The notes: a model not told the origin generated them from the letters alone. Positions 17,044 to 24,801 are shown, numbered from the stretch's first letter. The stretch is DNA of 64,000 nucleotides from Paenibacillus polygoni (GCF_030263935.1 NZ_CP127162.1:1001501-1065500); one strand, 5' to 3'. Translations and numbers: made by a program.

Positions 17044-17484
17044 TTATTTTGCTATCGGAAGTTCTGTCATAGGTAGAAGGCGTGAATCTTCGATCGCTGC
17101 AGTGCGATGCCCGATACCGGCCATGTACTCTTGATGACTTGAAAAAGCAAGAAACGACTGCGCGCTACTCTGGCGGATAATCATGACAAGGTCCCATCTT
17201 TCATCTTCGGGCCCGATAAGAAACTCTCCGCCATCGCCAAGAAACATGATTTCACCTCCGCTTTCATGGAGAAATGGGAGGGTGTGCTCGATATAGCGGT
17301 TGAAAGCTTCGGCACCGCTGATTGGGACCTCCGGTGTTAGTTCAGGATTGGCTGTGTAATCGGCAACATCACGAAAACGCATCAGGTTCAACATAACGAC
17401 GCTGCCCTCAATGCCTCGCTGTATAAACCTCTTGCCGGCGTGTTGTGATGGTTCGATATAGCGAATAGATTTAAACTCTGTCAT
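17044..17484 (-). CDS. DUF1330/dimeric alpha-beta barrel protein
   Basis: 146 residues. The pattern VVMLNLMRFRDVADYT, then AFNRYIEHTLPFLHESGGEIMFLGDG, and later WDLVMIIRQSSAQSFLAFSSHQEY matches the DUF1330 dimeric ferredoxin-like fold. Such proteins often act beside hydrolases or as small monooxygenase-like enzymes, but no catalytic residue can be named. Middle gene of the operon with the DUF2239 and alpha/beta hydrolase genes; AAAGGAG seven bases before the ATG. Confidence 0.75.
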   Translation of the reverse strand: MTEFKSIRYIEPSQHAGKRFIQRGIEGSVVMLNLMRFRDVADYTANPELTPEVPISGAEAFNRYIEHTLPFLHESGGEIMFLGDGGEFLIGPEDERWDLVMIIRQSSAQSFLAFSSHQEYMAGIGHRTAAIEDSRLLPMTELPIAK

Positions 17485-17552
17485 AGTGAAGCTCCTTTCG
17501 TAGTTTCCTTTTTATTCCGAAATAAATTCTATACCTCTACACATGCTTTCTT

Positions 17553-18164
17553 TTATAAGTCCCCTTCAGGGAATGCATTAGAGGCTAATTTTTTGATATG
17601 GTTTCTGATATCAGGTGTCCAGTCATCGATGAAGTGGTAAAAACGATCCAAATCACCAGCATACAGTGCACGCAGAGCTTCTTCATATTGATGGAAGTTC
17701 CCAGCCATAGCTGTCATAAAGTTATATGTTGCTTCTTGTGACTCTCGTAACTTACTCTGTTTTCCTCCAGCACGGCGAGCCTCACCAACGAGTCTTCGTA
17801 ATGTTACCGATGCTCCTCCAGGTTGACTCTTTAGCCATTCCCAATCCCGTGGCAATAAAGTAACCTCACCGGATACAACTCCCAGCTTAGGTCGACCGAC
17901 CCGCCGTGTAGGTTGATGATTCATTTCGGTACCGGACAAGTCACCAAACTGTTCTCCTAATCGTAAAAGCACGTCATCTGTCTTCCCACGAAAATCAACA
18001 TCTATTTGTTTCCCCGTGATATCGTCAAATATAAGCAGCTGTGTGAGGTCCCTGTCATCCAGAGCATTCTTCACTGTAGAAACAACGTCCCGTAACGTAC
18101 CACTGGCGACGACTCTCACACTCAAAAATGCCGTACAGTAAACGCTCGTTTTACCATCTCTCAT
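17553..18164 (-). CDS. DUF2239 family protein
   Basis: 203 residues from the ATG at 18164, nine bases after AGGAGG; an ATG at 18173 abuts the ribosome site and is unlikely. The family blocks are clear: LIFDDITGKQIDVDFRG, GRPKLGVVSGEVTLLPRDW, QPGGASVTLRRLVGEARRA and TYNFMTAMAGN. DUF2239 is mainly known from Proteobacteria and other high-GC bacteria; no biochemical role is established. First gene of a three-gene operon under a promoter overlapped by two identical palindromes, so expression is probably repressed until some signal is present. Confidence 0.85.
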   Translation of the reverse strand: MRDGKTSVYCTAFLSVRVVASGTLRDVVSTVKNALDDRDLTQLLIFDDITGKQIDVDFRGKTDDVLLRLGEQFGDLSGTEMNHQPTRRVGRPKLGVVSGEVTLLPRDWEWLKSQPGGASVTLRRLVGEARRAGGKQSKLRESQEATYNFMTAMAGNFHQYEEALRALYAGDLDRFYHFIDDWTPDIRNHIKKLASNAFPEGDL

Positions 18165-18194
18165 TCTGTACATCCTCCTTTGAATACTTCAATA

Positions 18195-18240
18195 ATTTTA
18201 CCCGGGTAAAAATGAGAAGTCAATATTACCCGGGTAGAAT
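18195..18240. promoter_or_regulatory. Divergent promoter pair with two TACCCGGGTA operators
   Basis: Palindrome 1 at 18199-18208 and palindrome 2 at 18227-18236, centres 28 bases apart. Minus strand: -35 TTGACT (18223-18218), 17 bases, -10 TAAAAT (18200-18195), overlapping palindrome 1. Plus strand: -35-like ATGAGA (18212-18217), 17 bases, -10 TAGAAT (18235-18240), overlapping palindrome 2. The layout suggests one repressor, perhaps TetR-like, controlling both directions. The regulator is not evident nearby. Confidence 0.75.
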
Positions 18241-18270
18241 ATATTTTGTTGTTTGTTATGGAGGGATTAA

Positions 18271-18408
18271 ATGCAAAAGACGCGGCCTAAGAGAAACCGC
18301 GCTGTTGAGGTGTTTGCTTTATGTTGTACATGCAGTGTTTTGTCGCAAAACTGCCCCGTTAATTGTGCAACTAAAAAACGGCTGTCGCACCTACCACTAT
18401 TCAACTAA
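18271..18408 (+). CDS. Cys-rich micropeptide, 45 residues
   Basis: Starts MQKTRPKRNRAVEVFALCC and holds five Cys in a C-C-x-C-x6-C-x3-C pattern within the block CCTCSVLSQNCPVNC. GGAGGG lies six to seven bases upstream of the ATG, and a probable promoter (TAGAAT) sits in the operator region shared with the DUF2239 operon. A basic leader followed by a Cys-rich core could suggest a metal-binding or secreted modified peptide. No modification enzyme or exporter is adjacent, so this is conjecture. Its stop codon lies inside the start of repeat copy D. Confidence 0.45.
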   Translation: MQKTRPKRNRAVEVFALCCTCSVLSQNCPVNCATKKRLSHLPLFN

Positions 18409-18496
18409 CGGAAAAACGTTAGTGAAAACAAAAGGGAGTATCTTGCCAGTTGGCAGCTGCTCCCTTTTTGCTAATCAGCAGAATAATTGTACAACT
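18401..18496 (+). repeat. Intergenic repeat copy D
   Basis: CAACTAACGGAAAAACGTTAG forms a small hairpin; GGGAGTATCTTGCC and GGCAGCTGCTCCC form the main one before TTTTT; the copy closes with ATAATTGTACAA. Confidence 0.8.
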
Positions 18497-18567
18497 CAAA
18501 TGATAAAACAGTTTACAAATCCAATTCAAAATGGTTACAATACATGAAAATCGTAGGGGGCATAAGT

Positions 18568-18879
18568 GTGAAAAGAATTGGGTGCTTTCATGCACATTAT
18601 TCAAATATTGAACACGTTGAAAAAGCTCTAAATATTTTTGATGTAGAATTAATTCATTTTGTAGATCCAGGTCTTGACCGAATAAAAATGGATGCTGATT
18701 TCACAAAAGAAATTATTGAAAAGAAAGTTATTGAGACACTTGATTGGATAACAAATTGCCATGTAGATGCTATCTTAATTACATGTACTTTTTTCACTTC
18801 AATATTTAATGAAGAATTTCATTATTATCCGATTCCTATAATAAAAATTGACGAGCCATTGTTCGAAGATTATCTGTAA
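18568..18879 (+). pseudogene. Asp/Glu-racemase-like protein, 5' part of a split gene
   Basis: 103 residues from a GTG at 18568 (AGGGGG upstream). Reads KRIGCFHAHYSNIEHVEKAL, then ELIHFVDPGL and AILITCTFF, with the first active-site-type Cys, and PIIKIDEPLFEDYL before TAA. This is the N-terminal half of an aspartate/glutamate racemase-superfamily protein. The second half continues in the +1 frame immediately after the stop, so the gene is probably broken by a single-base shift. Alternatives are reinitiation at the ATG one base after TAA, or a sequencing error. Confidence 0.6.
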
Positions 18880-18880
18880 A

Positions 18881-19237
18881 ATGAATCAGCCAATAATAGT
18901 TACATTTACGAATCCGAACACTGTTGATGGAACGATGAATCAATTATTATCCTACTCCAGAATGAAGGGTAAAGAGATTGAAGTTAAGTCTTCCCTTCTG
19001 GAGAATACCTTTGATTTAATCATGCATGGGAAAAAAAATGAGTACATAGAATCTGTCTCAAATGGATTGATAAATATTATTGAGGAAAATCCAAAGAAAA
19101 GCGTGGTTGCAGCCCAGCTTTCTATGGTACCAGCCGCACAGTTAACCGAGAAGAAAACAGATATTCCCGTTAGGAACCATCTAGAGTCTCTGTCTAGATA
19201 TATGAAGGAAGTTTTAGCCCTCGTACCAAAGACTTAG
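18881..19237 (+). pseudogene. Asp/Glu-racemase-like protein, 3' part of a split gene
   Basis: 118 residues from the ATG at 18881, which has no ribosome site of its own. It begins NQPIIVTFTNPNTVDGTM, the block expected to follow KIDEP in full-length relatives, and ends with SVVAAQLSMVPAAQLTEKK. The usual second catalytic Cys is absent in this segment, so even the joined protein may not be an active racemase. Read with the upstream half it gives a protein of about 220 residues, normal for the superfamily. Repeat copy E begins five bases after the stop. Confidence 0.6.
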
Positions 19238-19241
19238 TTTA

Positions 19242-19343
19242 TTGAACTAACGGAAAAACAATAGTTGAACACATAAGGGAGCAGCTTGCCAGTTGGCAAC
19301 TGCTCCTTTTTAGTTATGCAAACCAGCAGGTTAGTTTATCAAG
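19242..19343 (+). repeat. Intergenic repeat copy E
   Basis: TTGAACTAACGGAAAAACA, GGGAGCAGCTTGCC with GGCAACTGCTCC and TTTTT, GTTATGCAAACCAGCAGG and the closing GGTTAGTTTATCAA. The closing segment is a near inverse complement of the opening one. Confidence 0.85.
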
Positions 19344-19472
19344 AGAGTCTGGTAAAGTTTGATTATTACTGTATTTAACCTTTGTCGGTCTAACTAAATT
19401 AGATTATAGTATAAAAATGGAAAATTATTAGGGTTGGGGTATAGGTGAATTCATTATAAAGGGAGTAAGAAC

Positions 19473-20024
19473 ATGGAAAATACAAATCTTTTGATGGATG
19501 CACACAGTCAGATGGAAAGTGAGCGTATTCTATTACGTCCCGTTTCAATTGAGGATGCGGAGGATATGTACGAACATACATCTGATGAAGAAACTACGCG
19601 ATACATTTATGATCGACATGTAGATTTAAACCAAACAAAGAAGCTAATAGAGAATTATTTTTTAAAAGAGCCAATTGGTAAATATGCAATTGTATTAAAA
19701 GAGACCAATAAAATGATGGGTACGATTGAGTTCAGAGTGCATGAATGGAACAAAAGTGGAGAATTAGGTTATATACTAAGCAGGTTTTATTGGGGTAATG
19801 GTTACATGAATGAAGCCGCAAACTTAATACTAGAACTTGCCTTCCATGTTTTAGGTTTAGAGCGGGTATTTTCAGAATCCGATGTAAAGAATGAGGCCTC
19901 AAGTAGAATGATGAAACGTTTAGGGATGCAGTATGAAGGGACTCTTCGGAGAAACCACATGGTAAGAGGCGTACTTACTGATAGTGTTCATTATTCTATA
20001 TTAAAAGAGGAATATGTAAAATAA
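19473..20024 (+). CDS. GNAT-family N-acetyltransferase, RimJ/RimL-like
   Basis: 183 residues. Typical order: ERILLRPVSIEDAEDMY, a central GTIEFRVHEWNKSGELGY, the acetyl-CoA-binding region GYILSRFYWGNGYMNEAANLIL, and the terminal VFSESDVKNEASSRMMKRLGM and YEGTLRRNHMVRG. This arrangement matches acetyltransferase_3 enzymes that modify ribosomal proteins or small amines. AAAGGGAG precedes the ATG. Single gene, followed about 100 bases later by repeat copy F. Substrate cannot be predicted. Confidence 0.88.
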   Translation: MENTNLLMDAHSQMESERILLRPVSIEDAEDMYEHTSDEETTRYIYDRHVDLNQTKKLIENYFLKEPIGKYAIVLKETNKMMGTIEFRVHEWNKSGELGYILSRFYWGNGYMNEAANLILELAFHVLGLERVFSESDVKNEASSRMMKRLGMQYEGTLRRNHMVRGVLTDSVHYSILKEEYVK

Positions 20025-20120
20025 GGGCATTTTAACTTAGCGGTCTTAACCTATATTGTGGACAGAATCTGTTATATAAAAAAAATTCCGTATTCCTGTC
20101 CTGAAATTGAAAGATGAATA

Positions 20121-20200
20121 ATTGAAGTAACGAAAAAACATTAATTGATAATAGCAAGGAGCAGTTTGCCGGTTGGCAGCTGCTCTTTCCTTTTTACTAA
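20121..20200 (+). repeat. Intergenic repeat copy F
   Basis: TTGAAGTAACGAAAAAACATT, then GGAGCAGTTTGCC/GGCAGCTGCTC and a T-rich tail; the closing segment is degraded. The rest of the 308-base gap between the acetyltransferase and sigma genes holds nothing else I can support. Confidence 0.7.
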
Positions 20201-20332
20201 CTTCGTTTACCTGCCAAAAATATTTATATTTCTAAAGCTAAAAGTGGTTACTCAAAGTCTAATAAGAGAATGAAGAAAATTATAGAAAATGAAGCCATTC
20301 TGATCTTTTTAAAGAAGGGAGGAATTTAGAAC

Positions 20333-20869
20333 ATGAATGAATGGCATAAAGAAATAAAAAAAGCCCAGCGAGGAGATAAAAATTCATTTTTAGCATTATT
20401 TCAGAGCTATCAAAACGATATTTATAGACTTGCTTACATTAATGTGAAAAATGAAGAAGAAGCCTTGGACATTGTACAAGAAACAGCATACCGTTCTTTT
20501 AAGTCAATAAAGACACTAAAGGAACCTAAGTACTTTAAAACATGGTTAATGAAGATAGCCATATCCTGTTCAATAGATTTACTTCGTAAAAAGAATAAAC
20601 TAGTTCCTATAGAGCCTCAAATCATAAATGAAAGTATTACTTCTGAGGTAACACTAGATACCAATATCTTACTTAGCCTGACACTAGAGGATTTGATTGA
20701 TGAACTCGATGTATCTGAGAAAAATGTTGTCCTATTACGTTTTTATCAAGATTATACCTTCAAAGAGATATCTAACATTTTGGAAATCCCCATAGGCTCA
20801 GCAAAAACAATCCTATACAGGGCGTTAAATAAAATGAAAAAGAGTCTTAAGGAGGTGCATTCGGTATGA
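20333..20869 (+). CDS. ECF-type RNA polymerase sigma factor
   Basis: 178 residues. Region 2 spans about 25-90 (YRLAYINVKNEEEALDIVQETAYRSF with FKTWLMKIA). Region 4 spans about 120-170 (LDVSEKNVVLLRFYQDYTFKEISNILEIPIGSAKTILYRAL). No region 3, as expected for ECF factors. GGAGGAA precedes the ATG. The downstream gene overlaps by four bases (ATGA) and encodes a membrane protein of the anti-sigma type. The pair probably responds to an envelope signal; promoters it recognises are not identifiable here. Confidence 0.92.
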   Translation: MNEWHKEIKKAQRGDKNSFLALFQSYQNDIYRLAYINVKNEEEALDIVQETAYRSFKSIKTLKEPKYFKTWLMKIAISCSIDLLRKKNKLVPIEPQIINESITSEVTLDTNILLSLTLEDLIDELDVSEKNVVLLRFYQDYTFKEISNILEIPIGSAKTILYRALNKMKKSLKEVHSV

Positions 20870-21546
20870 AACATTTTAAAGATGAAATTGATAACATAAA
20901 AATACCCGATTCTATGAACGACAGAGTAAGGGTTGGAGTAGAAATGGCCGAAAATGAAAGGAAGAAAAGAAAGAAATCTAGGCAGGCTATATCATTAGCA
21001 GTAGCAGCTTCCATTGTAATTATCATTGGATCAGTAGGAGCCTTAAACGAGACGTTTGCCTCCGCAGTAAAGGGTTACTTCTCAGATATTAAAAAATGGG
21101 ACGGCACGGTTACAGGGACTGAGTTTAATCAGGCTTCTAACGATATAAAGGTAACCTCAGGGAAGATCAGTAAAGAACAAGGTAGCGTCATTATTCCCAT
21201 TGAGGTAGAAATCCTGAACAAAATGCAGGCACCCTATGCACTTATTGAAGTGCTCTCAGTTGGTCAATTTGAGATTAAAGATTCAGAAGGGAAATTACTC
21301 GATCCTACATCCATTAGATTTGTTTCTAATGCAGATATCCCCGCCGATTATACGATCTCTAATGAGGAAAATCTGCTTGAAGAAGTGAAATCAGAAAATG
21401 ATAAAAAACGAATATTTAAAGCGGATTTAGTTATTCCATCTCAGGATAATATAGAAGTAATCATCTCAAGTTTTCAAGGACAAGCTAAAGCAGATGCTCC
21501 TATAAGGATAACTGGAGATTGGAGAATTAACGTATCAACTAATTAG
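20866..21546 (+). CDS. DUF4179-type membrane protein, probable anti-sigma factor
   Basis: 226 residues. A short cytosolic N-terminus (MKHFKDEIDNIKIPDSMNDR), a Lys/Arg-rich stretch, one membrane helix (about 45-65) and an extracellular beta-rich domain with ETFASAVKGYFSDIKKWDG, a block common in DUF4179 proteins encoded after ECF sigma genes. Start overlaps the sigma gene stop, so the two are translationally coupled. Inferred to hold the sigma factor at the membrane. No proteolysis site can be read. Confidence 0.8.
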   Translation: MKHFKDEIDNIKIPDSMNDRVRVGVEMAENERKKRKKSRQAISLAVAASIVIIIGSVGALNETFASAVKGYFSDIKKWDGTVTGTEFNQASNDIKVTSGKISKEQGSVIIPIEVEILNKMQAPYALIEVLSVGQFEIKDSEGKLLDPTSIRFVSNADIPADYTISNEENLLEEVKSENDKKRIFKADLVIPSQDNIEVIISSFQGQAKADAPIRITGDWRINVSTN

Positions 21547-21580
21547 ATCCAGTGACTACTAAGGAGAAATTGACGAGGCC

Positions 21581-22054
21581 TTGTGGATCATTAATGACGC
21601 TCAGGCGAGGAGAAATCAAGATAAACAAATTGCGCTGCGTGCAGTGAGCATGTTAGAAAACACAGATAAGTCAAAAGGGGAACAGAACGAAAGCCTCTTA
21701 CCTGAGCGTTTTACAATAAAAGAAATCGCACAAAATACGGGCATACCGGCTTCGGCCATCCGTTATTGGAATCAAATTGAACTCCTTGAGGTAGAACGTA
21801 ATCAAACAAACGGATACCGGTTGTTTAATGCAGAGGCGTTAAAGCAAATCGTTCTCATCAAGACTCTCAGGAACTCAGGTTATAACATTCCGACAATAAA
21901 GAAACTGCTGTGTGAGGTGAGGGAACAGAATGTCAGCCTCGCGATTCAAATCGCGAAATCGGCTTTGGAGGAGATGAACAATACGCTGCGTAAGCAGCTT
22001 ATCGGTATGCATTATCTATATAAACTTCTAAGGGAACTGGACCATATAAGGTAA
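21581..22054 (+). CDS. MerR-like transcriptional regulator, possibly truncated at the 5' end
   Basis: 157 residues if the TTG at 21581 is the start; AAGGAG lies 14 bases upstream, rather far. The DNA-binding segment is at about 44-115 (ERFTIKEIAQNTGIPASAIRYWNQIELLEVERNQTNGYRLF). The N-terminal 40 residues form a helical segment. The in-frame codons just upstream (EIDEA before LWIIND) look like continuation of a helix, with a stop codon right before. The native start may therefore be lost, or ATT/TTG is used. No effector domain, as in short MerR proteins. Confidence 0.7.
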   Translation: MWIINDAQARRNQDKQIALRAVSMLENTDKSKGEQNESLLPERFTIKEIAQNTGIPASAIRYWNQIELLEVERNQTNGYRLFNAEALKQIVLIKTLRNSGYNIPTIKKLLCEVREQNVSLAIQIAKSALEEMNNTLRKQLIGMHYLYKLLRELDHIR

Positions 22055-22086
22055 GCATTGAATTTCATTTAGTAAGGAGTGAGCAA

Positions 22087-22215
22087 ATGAAAGGGAATTG
22101 GACTTCAACTGAAAAAACAGTTGTTTTCGGAGGATTACTTCTTGCGGGACTATTTATTGGATCAGGGCTATTTTTCTACTTAGGTATCAAGTTTAATTTC
22201 ATAAGATTAAATTAG
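22087..22215 (+). CDS. Single-TM micropeptide, 42 residues
   Basis: MKGNWTSTEKTVVFGG leads into a hydrophobic helix (about residues 12-33) and a short KFNFIRLN tail. AAGGAGTGAG sits seven bases before the ATG. Nothing beyond a small membrane peptide can be said; it lies 32 bases after the MerR-like gene and may share its transcript. Confidence 0.55.
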   Translation: MKGNWTSTEKTVVFGGLLLAGLFIGSGLFFYLGIKFNFIRLN

Positions 22216-22286
22216 TTTCTGGGTTTTAATGGGAGGTCAGCTGAAGAATGATGTAGAAGTAAGGGGTAGAGAATGGGAGGTGGCAA

Positions 22287-23183
22287 ATGAGTTTTAAAAT
22301 CTTTGAGAACGAAATGCCGGATATCTATTCCTTGGCTTATCATGCTGAACGTGTAATGGAGACAGATCACATCATTGCTTTACATCATCTGAAAGAGATA
22401 GGACAGTTACTTGTTACAAAGATTCTCGAAAATGAGAATGTTAAAGAGGATGATTCTGAACCTTTTAATGATCTATCTGCTTTAATGGAAATCGACATCC
22501 TGCCAATTCCGATGGTCACTATGCTGAAAAAGTTAGCGTACTTGGACACTAGAGAAAGCTCTATTTTTATTGAAACCAATAAAGTAAAAACACTGATGCT
22601 AGAAATGTATGATCTGACAGCTTGGTATTATAAAACCTTCGTAAACGACCAATTTGTATCGCCTCCATTGCTGCTTGAACCCCAAATAGGAACAGTGGCT
22701 GTTCCATCCGAACATGAACGAGAGACAAAACCTAACTTGATACAATCCATAGTTCACATCGACAACAAAAAGGTTGAAGGAGTATGGGAAAGTATACAGG
22801 AAGATCGGATAGGTATCGAATATGAATCAGGAGAGACATACCATGGGCAAATCAGGAATGGACTCAGGTGTGGGACCGGGGTTTATCGCTGGTCAGATGG
22901 GTCTAAGTATGAAGGACAATGGTTTAATGATATGGAATATGGGTTTGGCGTTAAGGAATACGCTAATGGTGATCGTTACGGTGGAGAGTGGAAAGATGGG
23001 ATGTTTAACGGAAAAGGTTCTTATGAATGGAATGATGGCACGGTTTATGAGGGTGGCTGGGAAGATAACTTAGAACATGGGTATGGGACCAAAACTCATC
23101 GGGATGGTTACACACAAAAAGGATTTTGGACACGTGGTGAGTTCGTCTTCACTAAAAATCAATTGAATCAAAGTAAGCCTTAA
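22287..23183 (+). CDS. MORN-repeat protein
   Basis: 298 residues, cytosolic. The N-terminal ~170 residues are helical and unrecognised. Residues about 180-280 hold five MORN-type repeats with the YEG-x-W/G-x-G pattern (YHGQIRNGLRCGTGVYRW, YEGQWFNDMEYGFGVKEY, YGGEWKDGMFNGKGSYEW, YEGGWEDNLEHGYGTKTH). MORN repeats fold into a beta sheet used for protein or lipid contact. GGGAGGTGG precedes the ATG. No neighbour suggests a pathway. Confidence 0.88.
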   Translation: MSFKIFENEMPDIYSLAYHAERVMETDHIIALHHLKEIGQLLVTKILENENVKEDDSEPFNDLSALMEIDILPIPMVTMLKKLAYLDTRESSIFIETNKVKTLMLEMYDLTAWYYKTFVNDQFVSPPLLLEPQIGTVAVPSEHERETKPNLIQSIVHIDNKKVEGVWESIQEDRIGIEYESGETYHGQIRNGLRCGTGVYRWSDGSKYEGQWFNDMEYGFGVKEYANGDRYGGEWKDGMFNGKGSYEWNDGTVYEGGWEDNLEHGYGTKTHRDGYTQKGFWTRGEFVFTKNQLNQSKP

Positions 23184-23259
23184 AATAACAACCTTTTACA
23201 TAGTAATAGCGTCTATACTACATGTAAAGTCACCCAAAACACTATGGAGGTTGATTTAT

Positions 23260-24135
23260 ATGAAATGGAAATCATTTTTTCTCACTTGTTTTGCCGTGTT
23301 TTTTATGGTGCCAACCGTACAAGCAGCTACATCAATATCGGTAGTTGTTAATGATAGACCTTTAGAAACAGACGTTGCCCCTTTTATTAAAAATGGAACT
23401 ACTTTTGTGCCGTTAAGAACGATTGAGCAGCTGGAAGGAATCTCGATCAAAAGCTGGAACAACAAAACCAAAACACTGGTGATTGCCCATCCGACCAAGT
23501 CCATGACATTTAGTGTAAAACCAAATCAGTCGGAGTCGATGCTAATTAAAGATAATCGGGTTATGGTTCCGATTCGATTTATTGCTGAGAATTTCAACAG
23601 TGATGTAGCTTGGGACGCAAATACAAAAACGGTCCAAGTAGCAAAGTTAAATGAAAAGACAAAAGCTGATTTGAATTCAGATGATATAACAAAGGCTCGC
23701 CTTGCTGCGATTACGATTCCGAGAATTACTACGTTAAAAGAACTCACTGGAGGTCAGAGCAGTGCAGGATCTTTCAAATTACTCTTTCCTGAAGGAGAGT
23801 CCAAAGCTTTTTTTTGGATTGATAATGGGATTGCCGAGTATTTTGAAGTTAAAGGAAATGCGGCTTGGCTTACATGGAGTGGTATAATTGGAGGAAATGA
23901 AAATAAATTTTGGATAACGAACAGCGGTATATCAAGTGAAGTGGGGCAACGACCTAAGATCAAGGATCGGATGTTTTTCTATTATATTTCTACGCATGCA
24001 GGACAATCCCAGTATGGATACCTACCCAGTACCGGAAAAGAGACGATACTTGGAACTAAAGACATGAGTAAGTTAGATGATCTATTTCCCATCCTAGAAG
24101 AAATCGAAGCAGATCAGATGAAAAAGACAGAATGA
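23260..24135 (+). CDS. Secreted stalk-domain (copper amine oxidase N-terminal-like) protein
   Basis: 291 residues from the ATG at 23260 (GGAGG nine bases upstream; a TTG at 23251 is in frame but less likely). Signal peptide ends near VQA. Residues about 25-130 are the stalk/CuAO-N domain: SVVVNDRPLETDVAPFIKNGTTFVPLR and DNRVMVPIRFIAENFN. The domain occurs in many exported Paenibacillus proteins. The C-terminal half (about 150-291) is unrecognised. It ends in a clear terminator. Confidence 0.85.
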   Translation: MKWKSFFLTCFAVFFMVPTVQAATSISVVVNDRPLETDVAPFIKNGTTFVPLRTIEQLEGISIKSWNNKTKTLVIAHPTKSMTFSVKPNQSESMLIKDNRVMVPIRFIAENFNSDVAWDANTKTVQVAKLNEKTKADLNSDDITKARLAAITIPRITTLKELTGGQSSAGSFKLLFPEGESKAFFWIDNGIAEYFEVKGNAAWLTWSGIIGGNENKFWITNSGISSEVGQRPKIKDRMFFYYISTHAGQSQYGYLPSTGKETILGTKDMSKLDDLFPILEEIEADQMKKTE

Positions 24136-24137
24136 AA

Positions 24138-24202
24138 AAAAAGAAGCACGGATGTGGTAAACTGTCCTTTACAAGGGGTTTATGAATCTGGTGCTTCTTT
24201 TA
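24138..24202 (+). terminator. Terminator of the stalk-domain gene
   Basis: AAAAGAAGCAC pairs with GTGCTTCTTTT across a ~40-base apical region. Confidence 0.7.
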
Positions 24203-24283
24203 TTGTTACTATAGACAATGTAGGGCGAGAATAATATAAACATAAGCTTGAGAAGAGAAATAATAAGTTAAAGGTGATCAAAT

Positions 24284-24787
24284 ATGATACTACATAAAGG
24301 TGAAGTGCTATTTCGGCAGGGGGATATGACGCCTCTTTATCATCTCAAATCAGGTATGCTTAAAATCATAAGAATTCAGGAGGATGGCGGCGCATTCCTT
24401 GTGAATATTATCGTTCCCGGGGAGATGTTCCCTCATCATAGTTTAATTAGTCCTGGTCCTAGTTTTGGCTCAGCCTTGGCTTTATCTACTTGTGAAATCG
24501 AAGTGATTCCGGCTGCAGAGTGGTATCACTCTCTGGCAGTACATCCAGAGAAATACCGGGAGGTAGCTCTAAAGCTTCAAGAGAAACTTCGTATGATGCA
24601 GCAGCGAATCGATCAAGTGACCGAAACTGAACCTGCCGAGCGTCTGCGCAAACTCCGTTCATGGATGGAAACGTATATTGCACCTGAAAAAATGACCGAT
24701 CTCCTAACCCAAGCAGAAATTGGTCAGTTGATCGGTCTTCGTAGAGAGACGGTAAACCGCCTCTTGCGTTCAGGTGAATTTAATTAA
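24284..24787 (+). CDS. Crp/Fnr-family transcriptional regulator
   Basis: 167 residues, shorter than the usual ~220-230. A compact cyclic-nucleotide-binding-like barrel fills residues 1-85 (HKGEVLFRQGDMTPLYHLKSGMLKI, then PGEMFPHHSLI), a dimerisation helix 90-115, and a winged helix at the end with the recognition helix GLRRETVNRLLRSGEF. No N-terminal Cys cluster, so it is not a classic oxygen-sensing Fnr. It converges with hmp, the stops 14 bases apart, and a TGTGA-N6-TCACA box stands in front of hmp. It is therefore the natural candidate for the factor acting there, which remains inference. Confidence 0.85.
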   Translation: MILHKGEVLFRQGDMTPLYHLKSGMLKIIRIQEDGGAFLVNIIVPGEMFPHHSLISPGPSFGSALALSTCEIEVIPAAEWYHSLAVHPEKYREVALKLQEKLRMMQQRIDQVTETEPAERLRKLRSWMETYIAPEKMTDLLTQAEIGQLIGLRRETVNRLLRSGEFN

Positions 24788-24801
24788 ATCTAAACCGGTG
24801 G

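Noticed and set aside
14079..20200. A chromosomal integron with attC sites
   Set aside because: Repeats sit after single genes and have inverse-complement ends, but no IntI-type recombinase is in the window and the ends lack the RYYYAAC/GTTRRRY pattern of attC.
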